64,000 nt of DNA, from NCBI RefSeq assembly GCF_001592285.1, contig NZ_BCWQ01000015.1:62001-126000 (forward strand). The letters are read 5' to 3'. Positions 34,971-43,024 of this stretch are shown here, one piece after another. Numbering within the stretch: the stretch's first letter is position 1; every line of letters begins with the position of its first letter. A program made the position numbers and the translations under genes. The notes under the pieces are model-generated. The model did not search any database. It saw only the letters and a list, made by a program, of their open reading frames with translations, and was not told where the DNA came from. Source of the DNA: Hydrogenophaga pseudoflava NBRC 102511. Its GTDB lineage: Bacteria > Pseudomonadota > Gammaproteobacteria > Burkholderiales > Burkholderiaceae_C.

Positions 34971-37381
34971 CATTCGTCGACCGGGGTGAGCTTGGCCACC
35001 GACAGCGCCAGCCACTTGACACCGTGGCGGCTGAAGTTCACCTGCGCCCGGGCATCGGCGCCGGCGCCTTCGAGCGCCAGCACCTTGCCTTCACCGAACT
35101 TGTTGTGGAACACCTTCTGGCCGGTGCGGATGTCCACACCGCGGTCGGGTTCGCTGGCCTTGGGCGGCGGCGTGCCGCTGCCGGTGGACAGGAAACCCGG
35201 CGACCAGGCCGGGTTCGCGGCCGGTGATCCGCCGGTGGCGTACAGACCCCGGCGCCCGCCCTGCCACCCGCCCACCGACGGCGCCGCGGCGGCCCAGGCC
35301 GGTTGTGGCGGCGTGAGCCACTTCAGGCAGGCCTCGGGCAGCTCGTCGAAAAAGCGGCTCTTCATGTTGTAGCGCGTCTGGCCGTGCAGCATGCGCGTCT
35401 GCGAATGGCTCAGGTACAGGCGCTTGCGCGCGCGGGTGATGGCCACGTACATCAGGCGGCGCTCTTCCTCCAGCCCGTCGCGGTCGCTCATCGAGTTCTC
35501 GTGCGGGAACAGTCCTTCTTCCAGACCGGTGATGAACACGCAGTCGAACTCCAGGCCCTTGGCGGCGTGCACCGTCATCAGCTGCACCGCGTCCTGCCCG
35601 GCCTGGGCCTGGTTGTCGCCGGACTCCAGCGCGGCGTGCGTGAGGAAGGCGGCCAGGGGGCTGAGGGTTTCGCCGGTTTCGGCGTCGGGGGCCAGCGATT
35701 CGTTCAGCAAAGGCGCGTCCGGGTCCAGGCCCTGGCTGACCGGGCTTTGCGACAGGCTCGTGCCGTGTTCATCGACCGGCAGCGCCACCGCGTCGCGGCC
35801 GAAGCCCTCCTGCATCACGAAGCTCTCGGCGGCGTTGACCAGTTCCTCCAGGTTCTCCACCCGGTCCTCGCCTTCGCGCTCGTTGCGGAAGTGTTCGATC
35901 AGGCCGCTCTTGTCGAGCACCAGCTCGATGATCTCCTTGAGGGTCATGGCCTCCGTCTTCTCGCGCATCACATCCAGCAGCGCGACGAAGTTGGCAATGG
36001 CGGTGCCGGCGCGCCCGGTCACGCCGCTCACCGCGTCGTGCAGCGAGCAGCCGCTGGCACGCGCCACGTCCTGCAGCTGCTCCACGCTGCGCGCGCCGAT
36101 GCCGCGCGGCGGAAAATTCACCACGCGCAGAAAGCTGGTGTCGTCGTGCGGGTTCTCCAGCAGCCGCAGGTAGGCCAGCGCGTGCTTGATCTCGGCGCGC
36201 TCGAAGAAGCGCAGGCCACCATACACGCGGTAAGGAATGGCGGCGTTGAACAGCGCGGTCTCGACCACGCGGCTCTGCGCGTTGCTGCGGTAGAGCACCG
36301 CCATCTCGCTGCGCGGCGTGCCCTCGCGTTCGAGCTGCTTCATCTCGTCCACCATCCACTGCGCCTCGGCGAAGTCGCTCACCGATTCGTAGACGCGCAC
36401 CGGTTCGCCCGCGCCCGCGTCGGTGCGCAGGTTCTTGCCCAGGCGGCGGCTGTTGTGGCTGATGAGCTCGTTGGCGGTGTTGAGGATATTGCTGGCGCTG
36501 CGGTAGTTCTGCTCCAGCTTGATCTGGTGCTTCACCTGGAACTCGCGCACGAAATCGGCCATGTTGCCCACGCGCGCGCCGCGGAAGGCGTAGATGCTCT
36601 GGTCGTCGTCGCCCACGGCGAACACGGCGTTGCCCGAGGCCGGCAGGCCTTCGAGCGGCGGCGAGGAGAACATCTTGATCCAGGCGTACTGCAGGCGGTT
36701 GGTGTCCTGGAACTCGTCGATCAGGATGTGCTTGAAACGCCGCTGGTAGTGCACGCGGATCGGGTCGTTGTCGCGCAGCACCTCGTAGCTGCGCAGCATC
36801 AGCTCGCCAAAGTCCACCACGCCTTCGCGCTGGCACTGCTCTTCGTAGAGCTGGTAGATCTCGACCTTGCGCCGCGTCTCGTCGTCGCGCACCACCACGT
36901 CGCGCGGGCGCTGGCCATCTTCCTTGCAGCCGCTGATGAACCACTGCAGTTGCTTGGGCGGGAAGCGCTCATCGTCCACGTTGTGCTGCTTGCACAGGCG
37001 CTTGATGGCCGAGAGCTGGTCCTGCGTGTCCAGGATCTGGAAGGTCTGCGGCAGGCCGGCCGCCTGGTGGTGCGCGCGCAGGAAGCGGTTGCACAGGCCG
37101 TGGAAGGTGCCGATCCACATGCCGCGCACGTTCACCGGCAGCATGGCGGTCAGGCGGGTCATCATTTCCTTGGCCGCCTTGTTGGTGAAGGTCACTGCCA
37201 TGATGCCGCCCGGCCCCGCCTGACCGCTCTGCAGCAGCCAGGCGATGCGGGTGGTGAGCACCCGGGTCTTGCCCGAGCCGGCACCGGCCAGGATGAGGGC
37301 GTGTTCGGGCGGCAGGGTGACGGCCGCGGCCTGCTCGGGGTTCAGGCCCGCGACCAGCGGGGTGGGATCTTCAAACAGCAT
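34970..37381 (-). CDS. uvrD: UvrD-type DNA helicase (helicase II)
   Basis: SF1A 3'-5' helicase for excision and mismatch repair. From the ATG at 37381 the product has 803 residues. Walker A is AGAGSGKT (32-39), Q motif region LNPEQAAAV (13-21), motif II DEFQDTN (about 230), motif III GDDDQSIYAFRGA, and motif VI VAITRARKRLYL. A linker of about 70 residues (540-610, with HGTSLSQSPVSQGLDPDAP) and a Gly/Pro/Ala-rich region before the C-terminal RNA-polymerase-binding-like domain (VFHNKFGEGKVLALEG) are normal for UvrD/PcrA. An upstream start at 37432 lacks conserved sequence. Confidence 0.95.
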   Translation of the reverse strand: MLFEDPTPLVAGLNPEQAAAVTLPPEHALILAGAGSGKTRVLTTRIAWLLQSGQAGPGGIMAVTFTNKAAKEMMTRLTAMLPVNVRGMWIGTFHGLCNRFLRAHHQAAGLPQTFQILDTQDQLSAIKRLCKQHNVDDERFPPKQLQWFISGCKEDGQRPRDVVVRDDETRRKVEIYQLYEEQCQREGVVDFGELMLRSYEVLRDNDPIRVHYQRRFKHILIDEFQDTNRLQYAWIKMFSSPPLEGLPASGNAVFAVGDDDQSIYAFRGARVGNMADFVREFQVKHQIKLEQNYRSASNILNTANELISHNSRRLGKNLRTDAGAGEPVRVYESVSDFAEAQWMVDEMKQLEREGTPRSEMAVLYRSNAQSRVVETALFNAAIPYRVYGGLRFFERAEIKHALAYLRLLENPHDDTSFLRVVNFPPRGIGARSVEQLQDVARASGCSLHDAVSGVTGRAGTAIANFVALLDVMREKTEAMTLKEIIELVLDKSGLIEHFRNEREGEDRVENLEELVNAAESFVMQEGFGRDAVALPVDEHGTSLSQSPVSQGLDPDAPLLNESLAPDAETGETLSPLAAFLTHAALESGDNQAQAGQDAVQLMTVHAAKGLEFDCVFITGLEEGLFPHENSMSDRDGLEEERRLMYVAITRARKRLYLSHSQTRMLHGQTRYNMKSRFFDELPEACLKWLTPPQPAWAAAAPSVGGWQGGRRGLYATGGSPAANPAWSPGFLSTGSGTPPPKASEPDRGVDIRTGQKVFHNKFGEGKVLALEGAGADARAQVNFSRHGVKWLALSVAKLTPVDE

Positions 37382-37481
37382 CCGGGGATTGTAGGAAGCG
37401 GCCCGCCATACAGCCCTTCGTATAGCCCTCATATGCGCACGGCGCCACCCACGCCGGGTGGCATCGGCCTAGAATCAATCA

Positions 37482-37515
37482 CCGGGCCCAAGCAATTGCG
37501 CCCGGTTTTTGTTTT
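37482..37515 (+). terminator. terminator-like hairpin in the guaC leader
   Basis: CCGGGC and GCCCGG arms (6 bp) enclose a loop containing GCAATTGC, followed by TTTTTGTTTT. It lies 86 bases ahead of guaC, and no plus-strand gene precedes it (the porin terminator is 2.5 kb away). A second 7-bp hairpin is at 37444-37462 (GCCACCC/GGGTGGC). The gap 37382-37600 also holds TAGAAT (37470-37475) as a possible -10. Confidence 0.55.
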
Positions 37516-37600
37516 CCGGCGTCCGGAAGACGCGAACCGGCCAGTTCCAAGCGCCTTTTCACCAACCCACCCCCGACCGCGGGGTGACTGAAAGGCCCAC

Positions 37601-38578
37601 ATGGAAATCTTCGACTACGACAACATCCTGCTGCTGCCGCGCAAATGCCGCGTGGAAAGCCGCAGCGAATGCGACCCCTCCATCGAGTTCGGCGGCCGGC
37701 GCTTCAAGCTGCCGGTGGTGCCTGCCAACATGAAGACGGTGCTGGACGAGTCCATCAGCGAATGGCTGGCCGCCAACGGCTACTTCTACGTGATGCACCG
37801 CTTCGACCTGGACAACGTGGCCTATGCGAAGCGCATGCGCGAGAAGGGCCTGTTCGTCTCGATCAGCTCGGGCGTGAAGGCACCGGACTACGAGGTGATC
37901 GACCGCCTGGCCGCCGATGGCGTGGGCGCCGACTACATCACCATCGACATCGCGCACGGCCACGCCGAAAGCGTGCGCCTGATGATCGAGCACATCAAGA
38001 AAAAACTGCCGAACGCCTTCGTGATCGCCGGCAACGTGGCCACACCCGAAGCCGTGATCGACCTGGAGAACTGGGGCGCGGACGCGACCAAAGTGGGCGT
38101 CGGCCCAGGCAAGGTCTGCATCACCAAGCTCAAGACCGGCTTCGGCACCGGCGGCTGGCAGCTCTCGGCGCTCAAGTGGTGCGCACGCGTGGCGACCAAG
38201 CCCATCATCGCGGACGGCGGCATCCGCCACCACGGTGACATCGCCAAGAGCGTGCGCTTTGGCGCCACCATGGTGATGATCGGCTCGCTGTTCGCCGGCC
38301 ACGAGGAATCGCCCGGCCAGACGGTCGAGGTCGACGGCAAGCTCTACAAGGAGTACTACGGCTCGGCCAGCGACTTCAACAAGGGCGAATACAAGCACGT
38401 CGAAGGCAAGCGCATCCTCGAGCCCATCAAGGGCCGGCTGGCCGACACGCTGCGCGAGATGCAGGAAGACGTGCAGAGCTCGATCAGCTACGCGGGTGGC
38501 ACGCAGCTGAGCGACCTGAAGAAAGTGAACTACGTGATCCTCGGCGGCGAGAACGCCGGCGAGCACCTGTTCATGTGA
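37601..38578 (+). CDS. guaC: GMP reductase
   Basis: Reductively deaminates GMP to IMP with NADPH, returning guanine nucleotides to the common purine pool. The 325-residue protein has the IMPDH/GMPR fold without CBS domains, which argues for GMP reductase. Signatures are [11 protein letters not shown] (40-50), ITIDIAHGH (113-121) and the catalytic loop [11 protein letters not shown] with Cys173, and the phosphate-binding [14 protein letters not shown]. It belongs to the GuaC2 type also found in Firmicutes. Its last 8 bases overlap the convergent hydrolase gene. Confidence 0.93.
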   Translation: MEIFDYDNILLLPRKCRVESRSECDPSIEFGGRRFKLPVVPANMKTVLDESISEWLAANGYFYVMHRFDLDNVAYAKRMREKGLFVSISSGVKAPDYEVIDRLAADGVGADYITIDIAHGHAESVRLMIEHIKKKLPNAFVIAGNVATPEAVIDLENWGADATKVGVGPGKVCITKLKTGFGTGGWQLSALKWCARVATKPIIADGGIRHHGDIAKSVRFGATMVMIGSLFAGHEESPGQTVEVDGKLYKEYYGSASDFNKGEYKHVEGKRILEPIKGRLADTLREMQEDVQSSISYAGGTQLSDLKKVNYVILGGENAGEHLFM

Positions 38579-39464
38579 GGTCCAGCAGCTGGCGCGCCAG
38601 GTGGTTCAGCCGGTGGCGCGGCTGCACCAGCGCGTCCAGCACGCTGAAATGGTTGAGGCCCGGCAGGGTCTCACAGATCGGCACCACGGCCTCGCCCCAG
38701 GTCTCGCGGATCAGGCGGGCCTGGCGCTGGAACTCGGCGCTCTCGTCGCCGCCGGCCACGCTCAGCAGCACCCCCCGCTCCTCCTCGGTGTCGGGCTGCG
38801 CCTTGGGCAGCCAGGCCGGGCTCGCCATGCGCACCTGTTCGGGCGTCAGGCGCAGCGAGTCCTTGAGGAAGGGTGTGTGGCGCAGCGGCTCCAGGTCGAA
38901 CACGCCGGAGATCGACAGCGCGTTGTAGACCAGGTCCTCGGGCAGATCGGGCGCAAAGCGCGACCATTCGCAGGCCAGCAGCATCGCCGCCAGGTGCCCG
39001 CCCGCCGAGTGGCCGACGACGGAAATGCGGCGCGGGTCGCCGCCGTGCACCGCGATGTGGCGGTAGGTCCAGACCAGGGCCTGCACCATCTGCATCGTGA
39101 TGTCTGAAATCGTGACCGCCGGGCACAGCGCGTAGTTCGGAATCACCACGCAGGCGCCCTGCTTCACGAAGGCCGGAGCCAGGAAGCTGTGGTCCGACTT
39201 GTCCAGGCTGCGCCAGTAGCCGCCGTGAATGAACACCAGCACTGGCGCCAGCGGGTCGCTGTCGCGGCGCTGAGCGGGGAACAGGTCCAGCGTCTCACCC
39301 GGTCCGTGCCCGTAGGCCAGGTCGGGCAGGCAGACCAGATGTTCGCGCGCTGCCTTCGAATCACGCGCCCAGCGCTCGAAGTACTGCGCATGGTCGGGTA
39401 CCAGGGCGCGGTTGTTGTACTGGGCGTCGAGCCAGGCCGGGTCGGGTGGGAGGGGCGTGTTCAT
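38571..39464 (-). CDS. alpha/beta hydrolase, arylformamidase-like
   Basis: 297-residue alpha/beta hydrolase from the ATG at 39464; a GTG at 39482 is also in frame and neither has a clear ribosome binding site. HGGYW (oxyanion-hole region, about residues 76-80) and [11 protein letters not shown] (nucleophile Ser) resemble the HGGYW subgroup that includes eukaryotic-type kynurenine formamidase and small esterases. The catalytic His is probably in [11 protein letters not shown]. No tryptophan-catabolism genes are nearby, so the substrate is open. It is divergent from the GntR regulator and shares its operator-bearing gap of 95 bases, so it may be under its control. Confidence 0.8.
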   Translation of the reverse strand: MNTPLPPDPAWLDAQYNNRALVPDHAQYFERWARDSKAAREHLVCLPDLAYGHGPGETLDLFPAQRRDSDPLAPVLVFIHGGYWRSLDKSDHSFLAPAFVKQGACVVIPNYALCPAVTISDITMQMVQALVWTYRHIAVHGGDPRRISVVGHSAGGHLAAMLLACEWSRFAPDLPEDLVYNALSISGVFDLEPLRHTPFLKDSLRLTPEQVRMASPAWLPKAQPDTEEERGVLLSVAGGDESAEFQRQARLIRETWGEAVVPICETLPGLNHFSVLDALVQPRHRLNHLARQLLDLT

Positions 39465-39522
39465 GGCTGGAAATTGTGTCACGGGGAAGCGTCAGGCCAT
39501 TGACAGCCTGCTGGCGACCGAG

Positions 39523-39554
39523 TTGACGTATTCTGTATACAGAGTACAGAATAC
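39523..39554. promoter_or_regulatory. operator/promoter between hydrolase and gntR
   Basis: A perfect 10-bp inverted repeat GTATTCTGTA (39528-39537) / TACAGAATAC (39545-39554) overlaps the perfect palindrome CTGTATACAG (39533-39542). TTGACG (39523-39528) is a good -35; with CAGAAT (39547-39552) as -10 the transcript would start at about the ATG at 39560. TGTATACA-like cores are known operators of FCD-type GntR proteins, so autoregulation is likely. Confidence 0.75.
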
Positions 39555-39559
39555 ACATC

Positions 39560-40273
39560 ATGACCGCCCAGTTGCTGCAACTCGAAACCGCGCCCGACCT
39601 GGTCGACCAGGTCTACCGCGCCCTGCTGGATGCCATCAGCGCGGGCGCGCTGGCGCCCGGGCAACGGATCACGCAGGAAGAGCTGGCAGAGCGCCTGGCG
39701 GTCTCGCGCCAGCCGGTGATGCAGGCGCTGCGCCTGCTCAAGCGCGACGGTTTCGTGCAGGACGCGCCGCTGGCGGGCAACGCCGGCCGCTGCCGTGGCC
39801 TGCAGGTGACGCCGCTGGACCCGGCCTGGATCGCGCAGGTGTATGAGGTGCGCGGCGCGCTGGACACCCTGGCCGCCCGGCTGGCCGCCGAGCGCCGTGC
39901 GCACCTCGATCCGGCGCTGATCGAACAAGGCCGCCAGGCCGTGGAAGCCGGCGACATCAAGGCCATGATCGACGCCGATCTGGCCTTTCACCGCGCGCTC
40001 TACCAGGCCTCGGCCAACCCGCTGATCGAACAGAGTGCCCTGCTGCATTGGCACCACATCCGCCGCGCCATGGGCGAGGCCCTGCAGCACGATGGCCTGC
40101 GCGACCCGGTCTGGGACGAACACACCGCCATCGCACAGGCCGTGGCGCAGGGCGATGCGGAGCATGCCGAAGCCCTGATGCGCGAGCACAGCCTTCAGGC
40201 CAGCCTGTACCTGGGTGCCCAGGCAGCCCCCGCTGCCAGCGCGCCCAGCCCCGACAACTCCGTGGTTCGTTGA
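39560..40273 (+). CDS. GntR family regulator, FCD type
   Basis: 237-residue transcription regulator. N-terminal winged helix about residues 13-75 (LAPGQRITQEELAERLAVSR, LLKRDGFV) and an all-helical FCD ligand domain about 90-220 with the family's metal-binding pattern (DADLAFHRALY, DEHTAIAQAV, AEALMREH). Such proteins sense small carboxylates or sugar acids and control nearby catabolic genes; candidates here are the divergent hydrolase and the downstream dehydrogenase. There is no Shine-Dalgarno sequence: the operator dyad runs to 6 bases before the ATG, so the mRNA may be leaderless. Confidence 0.9.
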   Translation: MTAQLLQLETAPDLVDQVYRALLDAISAGALAPGQRITQEELAERLAVSRQPVMQALRLLKRDGFVQDAPLAGNAGRCRGLQVTPLDPAWIAQVYEVRGALDTLAARLAAERRAHLDPALIEQGRQAVEAGDIKAMIDADLAFHRALYQASANPLIEQSALLHWHHIRRAMGEALQHDGLRDPVWDEHTAIAQAVAQGDAEHAEALMREHSLQASLYLGAQAAPAASAPSPDNSVVR

Positions 40274-40281
40274 ACCACTTC

Positions 40282-40321
40282 AAGCGGTTTCCGGGACACT
40301 CCCGGAAACCGCTTTTTTTTT
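40282..40321 (+). terminator. strong terminator after gntR
   Basis: Perfect 15-bp stem (82-96 side AAGCGGTTTCCGGGA, loop CAC, complementary arm to 40314) followed by a run of T to 40321. The next gene's ATG is only 15 bases downstream, leaving no room for a separate promoter after it. Confidence 0.95.
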
Positions 40322-40335
40322 ATTCCCCCGGATTC

Positions 40336-41232
40336 ATGACCTCCGCATCCGCCACCGCGCCCCTGTCCATTGCCGTGCTGGGCATCGGCATGATGGGCTT
40401 TCCCATGGCCCGCCGCCTGTGCGAGGCCGGCCACCGCGTCAGCGCCTGGAACCGCTCGCGCGCCAAGGCCGAGCGCCTGCTGCCTGTCGGCGCCCAGGTG
40501 TTCGACCGCCCGGCCGACGCCGTGGCCCAGGCCGACCTTGTGGTCTGCTTGCTCGAAGACGGCCACGTGGTCGAAGACGTGCTGTTCGGCTTGGGCACGA
40601 CCGATGGCCTGCGCCCCGGCAGCCTGGTGATCGACATGTCGTCCATCCAGCCGCGCCAGGCACGCGACCACGCTGCGCGGCTCGCCGCGTTGGGCGTGCA
40701 CCACCTCGATGCGCCGGTCTCGGGCGGCACCGTCGGCGCCGAGGCTGGCACGCTGGCCATCATGGCGGGCGGCAAGCCAGCCGATTTCGAGCGCGCCCTG
40801 CCCGTCTTTGCCACGCTCGGTCGTGCCACCCATGTGGGCCCGCACGGCTCGGGACAACTGGCCAAACTGGCGAACCAGATGATCGTGGGCATCACCATCG
40901 GCGCTGTGGCCGAAGCCCTGCTGCTGTGCGAGAAGGGCGGCGCCGACATGGGCAAGGTGAAGCAGGCCATCAGCGGCGGCTTTGCCGACAGCCGCATCCT
41001 GCAGGTGCACGGCCAGCGCATGGTCGAGCGCGACTTCGCCAAACGAGCCGCCATCACGGTGCAGCTCAAGGACATGCGCAATGCGCTCACCACCGCCAGC
41101 GAAGTCGGGTTCGATGCACCGATCACCGGCCTGTTCGAGCAGTTGTTCGCCCAGGCCGCCGAGCACGGCCTGGCCGATCTGGACCACTCGGCCCTGTTCA
41201 TGGAACTGGCCAGCCGCAACGGGATGAACTGA
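40336..41232 (+). CDS. 3-hydroxyisobutyrate-dehydrogenase-family oxidoreductase
   Basis: 298-residue NAD(P)-dependent beta-hydroxyacid dehydrogenase. The Rossmann motif is VLGIGMMGFPMARRL (about 14-28), the substrate motif DAPVSGGTVGAEAGTL (about 122-137) and the catalytic Lys lies in GSGQLAKLANQM (about 172-184). The family includes 3-hydroxyisobutyrate dehydrogenase and tartronate-semialdehyde reductase; sequence alone does not choose between them. No ribosome binding site is evident ahead of the ATG at 40336, which sits 15 bases after the gntR terminator, so expression must come from read-through or a promoter inside gntR. Confidence 0.88.
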   Translation: MTSASATAPLSIAVLGIGMMGFPMARRLCEAGHRVSAWNRSRAKAERLLPVGAQVFDRPADAVAQADLVVCLLEDGHVVEDVLFGLGTTDGLRPGSLVIDMSSIQPRQARDHAARLAALGVHHLDAPVSGGTVGAEAGTLAIMAGGKPADFERALPVFATLGRATHVGPHGSGQLAKLANQMIVGITIGAVAEALLLCEKGGADMGKVKQAISGGFADSRILQVHGQRMVERDFAKRAAITVQLKDMRNALTTASEVGFDAPITGLFEQLFAQAAEHGLADLDHSALFMELASRNGMN

Positions 41233-41329
41233 ATCAGGAGGGGAAATCCCCCCCTTATCTCCCGGTCCGCAGGCGCTGGCCTGCCGAGAATCTCCAGGGT
41301 ATGCACCGCAATCCCAAGGAGCCCCTGGC

Positions 41330-42130
41330 GTGAACCCGTCCACCCTGATCGGCATGGTGGCCAGCGTGGCGCTGATGGCCGTCATCCTGCTGTTCGGCTC
41401 CGACAAGCCGGGCAACTTTATCGACGCCCCCAGCATCGCCATCGTGCTCGGCGGCACGCTGGCGGCCACCTTCCTGAGCTACCCGCTGCGCGAGGTGCTG
41501 CGCGTGTTCCACCTGGTCTCGCAGGTGATGCGCGAGGAAAAGCTCAACACCAAACAGGACATCGAGGAGCTGGTGGGCCTGTCCAAGCTCTGGGTGCAGG
41601 GCGACCTGCAGGCGGTGGAGAAGGCGCTGACCCACGTGACCAACCCCTTCCTGCGCACCGGCGTGCAGCTGGTGATCGACCGCACGCCCGAGGAAGAGAT
41701 CATCGACCTGCTGCAGTGGCGCATCGCCCACCTGCGCCAGCGCGAGGCGGCGGAGGCGCAGCTGTTCCGCGTCATGGCCAGCTACGCGCCGGCCTTCGGC
41801 ATGCTGGGCACGCTGCTGGGCCTGATCAACCTGATGGACCTGGTCGGCAGCGGCGACATGGGCGCCATCGGCTCCCAGCTGGCCATCGCCCTGGTCACCA
41901 CCTTCTACGGCGTGCTGCTGGCCAACCTCGTGTTCAAGCCCATCGCTGTGAAGCTGGAGCGCCGCACCGAGCAGCGCCTGGTGCTGATGAACATGGTGCT
42001 CGAAGGCATCTCGATGATGTGTGTGGGCCGCAGCCCCTCGCTGATGCGCGAGACGCTCAAGGCCTTTGTCGCCCAGTACGACGACGAAATCGATGACCGC
42101 CGGCGCCCCGCACGCCCGGCCACCCGCTGA
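41330..42130 (+). CDS. MotA-like stator / proton-channel protein
   Basis: 266-residue inner-membrane protein of the MotA/PomA family, starting at GTG 41330, 8 bases after AAGGAG. Four hydrophobic segments (about 5-22, 32-50, 150-170, 183-203), with the typical PAFGMLGTLLGLINLMDLVG and the large cytoplasmic loop (55-145) rich in charged residues that contacts FliG in flagellar stators. It forms a pair with the OmpA-domain gene 3 bases later. No flagellar or chemotaxis gene is in the window, so it may be a secondary stator or power another cell-envelope process. Confidence 0.85.
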   Translation: MNPSTLIGMVASVALMAVILLFGSDKPGNFIDAPSIAIVLGGTLAATFLSYPLREVLRVFHLVSQVMREEKLNTKQDIEELVGLSKLWVQGDLQAVEKALTHVTNPFLRTGVQLVIDRTPEEEIIDLLQWRIAHLRQREAAEAQLFRVMASYAPAFGMLGTLLGLINLMDLVGSGDMGAIGSQLAIALVTTFYGVLLANLVFKPIAVKLERRTEQRLVLMNMVLEGISMMCVGRSPSLMRETLKAFVAQYDDEIDDRRRPARPATR

Positions 42131-42133
42131 GCC

Positions 42134-42937
42134 ATGGCCGTCGTTCCACAGACAGGCCCGTCCCCTGCACGGCAGCTCCGCGTGTCGACCGCGGTCGGCC
42201 GCTACCGGCGCTGGCACGTCGATTCCCGCGTGGAGGTGGAAGAAGAGGGCTGGCTCATCACCTACCTGGACGTGATCACGCTGATCCTGGTGCTGATGGT
42301 GGTGCTGCTCGCCTTCGCGGGCCCGGGCAAAGGCAAGGACGGCCAGCAGGTCAAGGCAGACAGTGCGCCCACACAGGCCAGCGGACCGGTGCCCGGCGCA
42401 CCCTACCCCAGCGGCAGCATCGTGCCGCCCGCGGTGCCGCCGACCTCGCCCGAGCCACTGGCCGTGCCAGCCGCCCCTCCCCTGCCCAAGACGCTCAACG
42501 GCCTGCCGCTGGACCAGCTGGGTGCGGACGTGGAGATCATCATGACGGACGACGCGGTGCGCTTCCGCATCAGCAGCGAGATCCTGTTCGAGTCGGGCGC
42601 GGCCCACCTGGCCGCAGAAGGCCAGCCCGTGCTGGACCGGCTGATTCCCCTGCTCAACAGCGATCCGAACCTCCGCCTGGTGGTCGAAGGCCACACCGAC
42701 AGTGTCCCGATCCAGACCGAGCGCTTCCCCTCCAACTGGGAGCTGTCCACAGGACGCGCCGCCGCTGTGGCGCGCTACCTGATCGAACGGGGCGTGGCAC
42801 CGCAGCGTGTGCAAGCCAGCGGCTTCGCCGACACGCGCCCGCTGGGCTCGCGCGACAACCCGGTCGACCGGGTGCACAACCGGCGCGTGGAGCTGACGAT
42901 GGAGCGGATACCGTCGGACCTCGGGACTCCCAGATGA
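42134..42937 (+). CDS. MotB-like protein with OmpA peptidoglycan-binding domain
   Basis: 267 residues. A single membrane segment (about 42-62, LITYLDVITLILVLMVVLLA) carries Asp46, the position of the proton-binding Asp of MotB. A Pro/Ala-rich linker (80-125) leads to an OmpA-like domain (about 135-262) with the peptidoglycan-contact region VVEGHTDSVPIQ and NRRVEL. The N-terminus is unusually long and basic before the helix. With its MotA-like partner it should form an ion-driven stator anchored to the cell wall. Confidence 0.85.
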   Translation: MAVVPQTGPSPARQLRVSTAVGRYRRWHVDSRVEVEEEGWLITYLDVITLILVLMVVLLAFAGPGKGKDGQQVKADSAPTQASGPVPGAPYPSGSIVPPAVPPTSPEPLAVPAAPPLPKTLNGLPLDQLGADVEIIMTDDAVRFRISSEILFESGAAHLAAEGQPVLDRLIPLLNSDPNLRLVVEGHTDSVPIQTERFPSNWELSTGRAAAVARYLIERGVAPQRVQASGFADTRPLGSRDNPVDRVHNRRVELTMERIPSDLGTPR

Positions 42938-43024
42938 CCGGACCGCCAACACGGAAGGGCTGAAAACTCGGCTACCCTCGGGTCCAGCAGACACGTCGTC
43001 CTTGTTTCTGGACCCTCCTCCCGC

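Noticed and set aside
35303..37591. Plus-strand open frame of 762 codons
   Set aside because: Antisense to uvrD; no recognisable domain.
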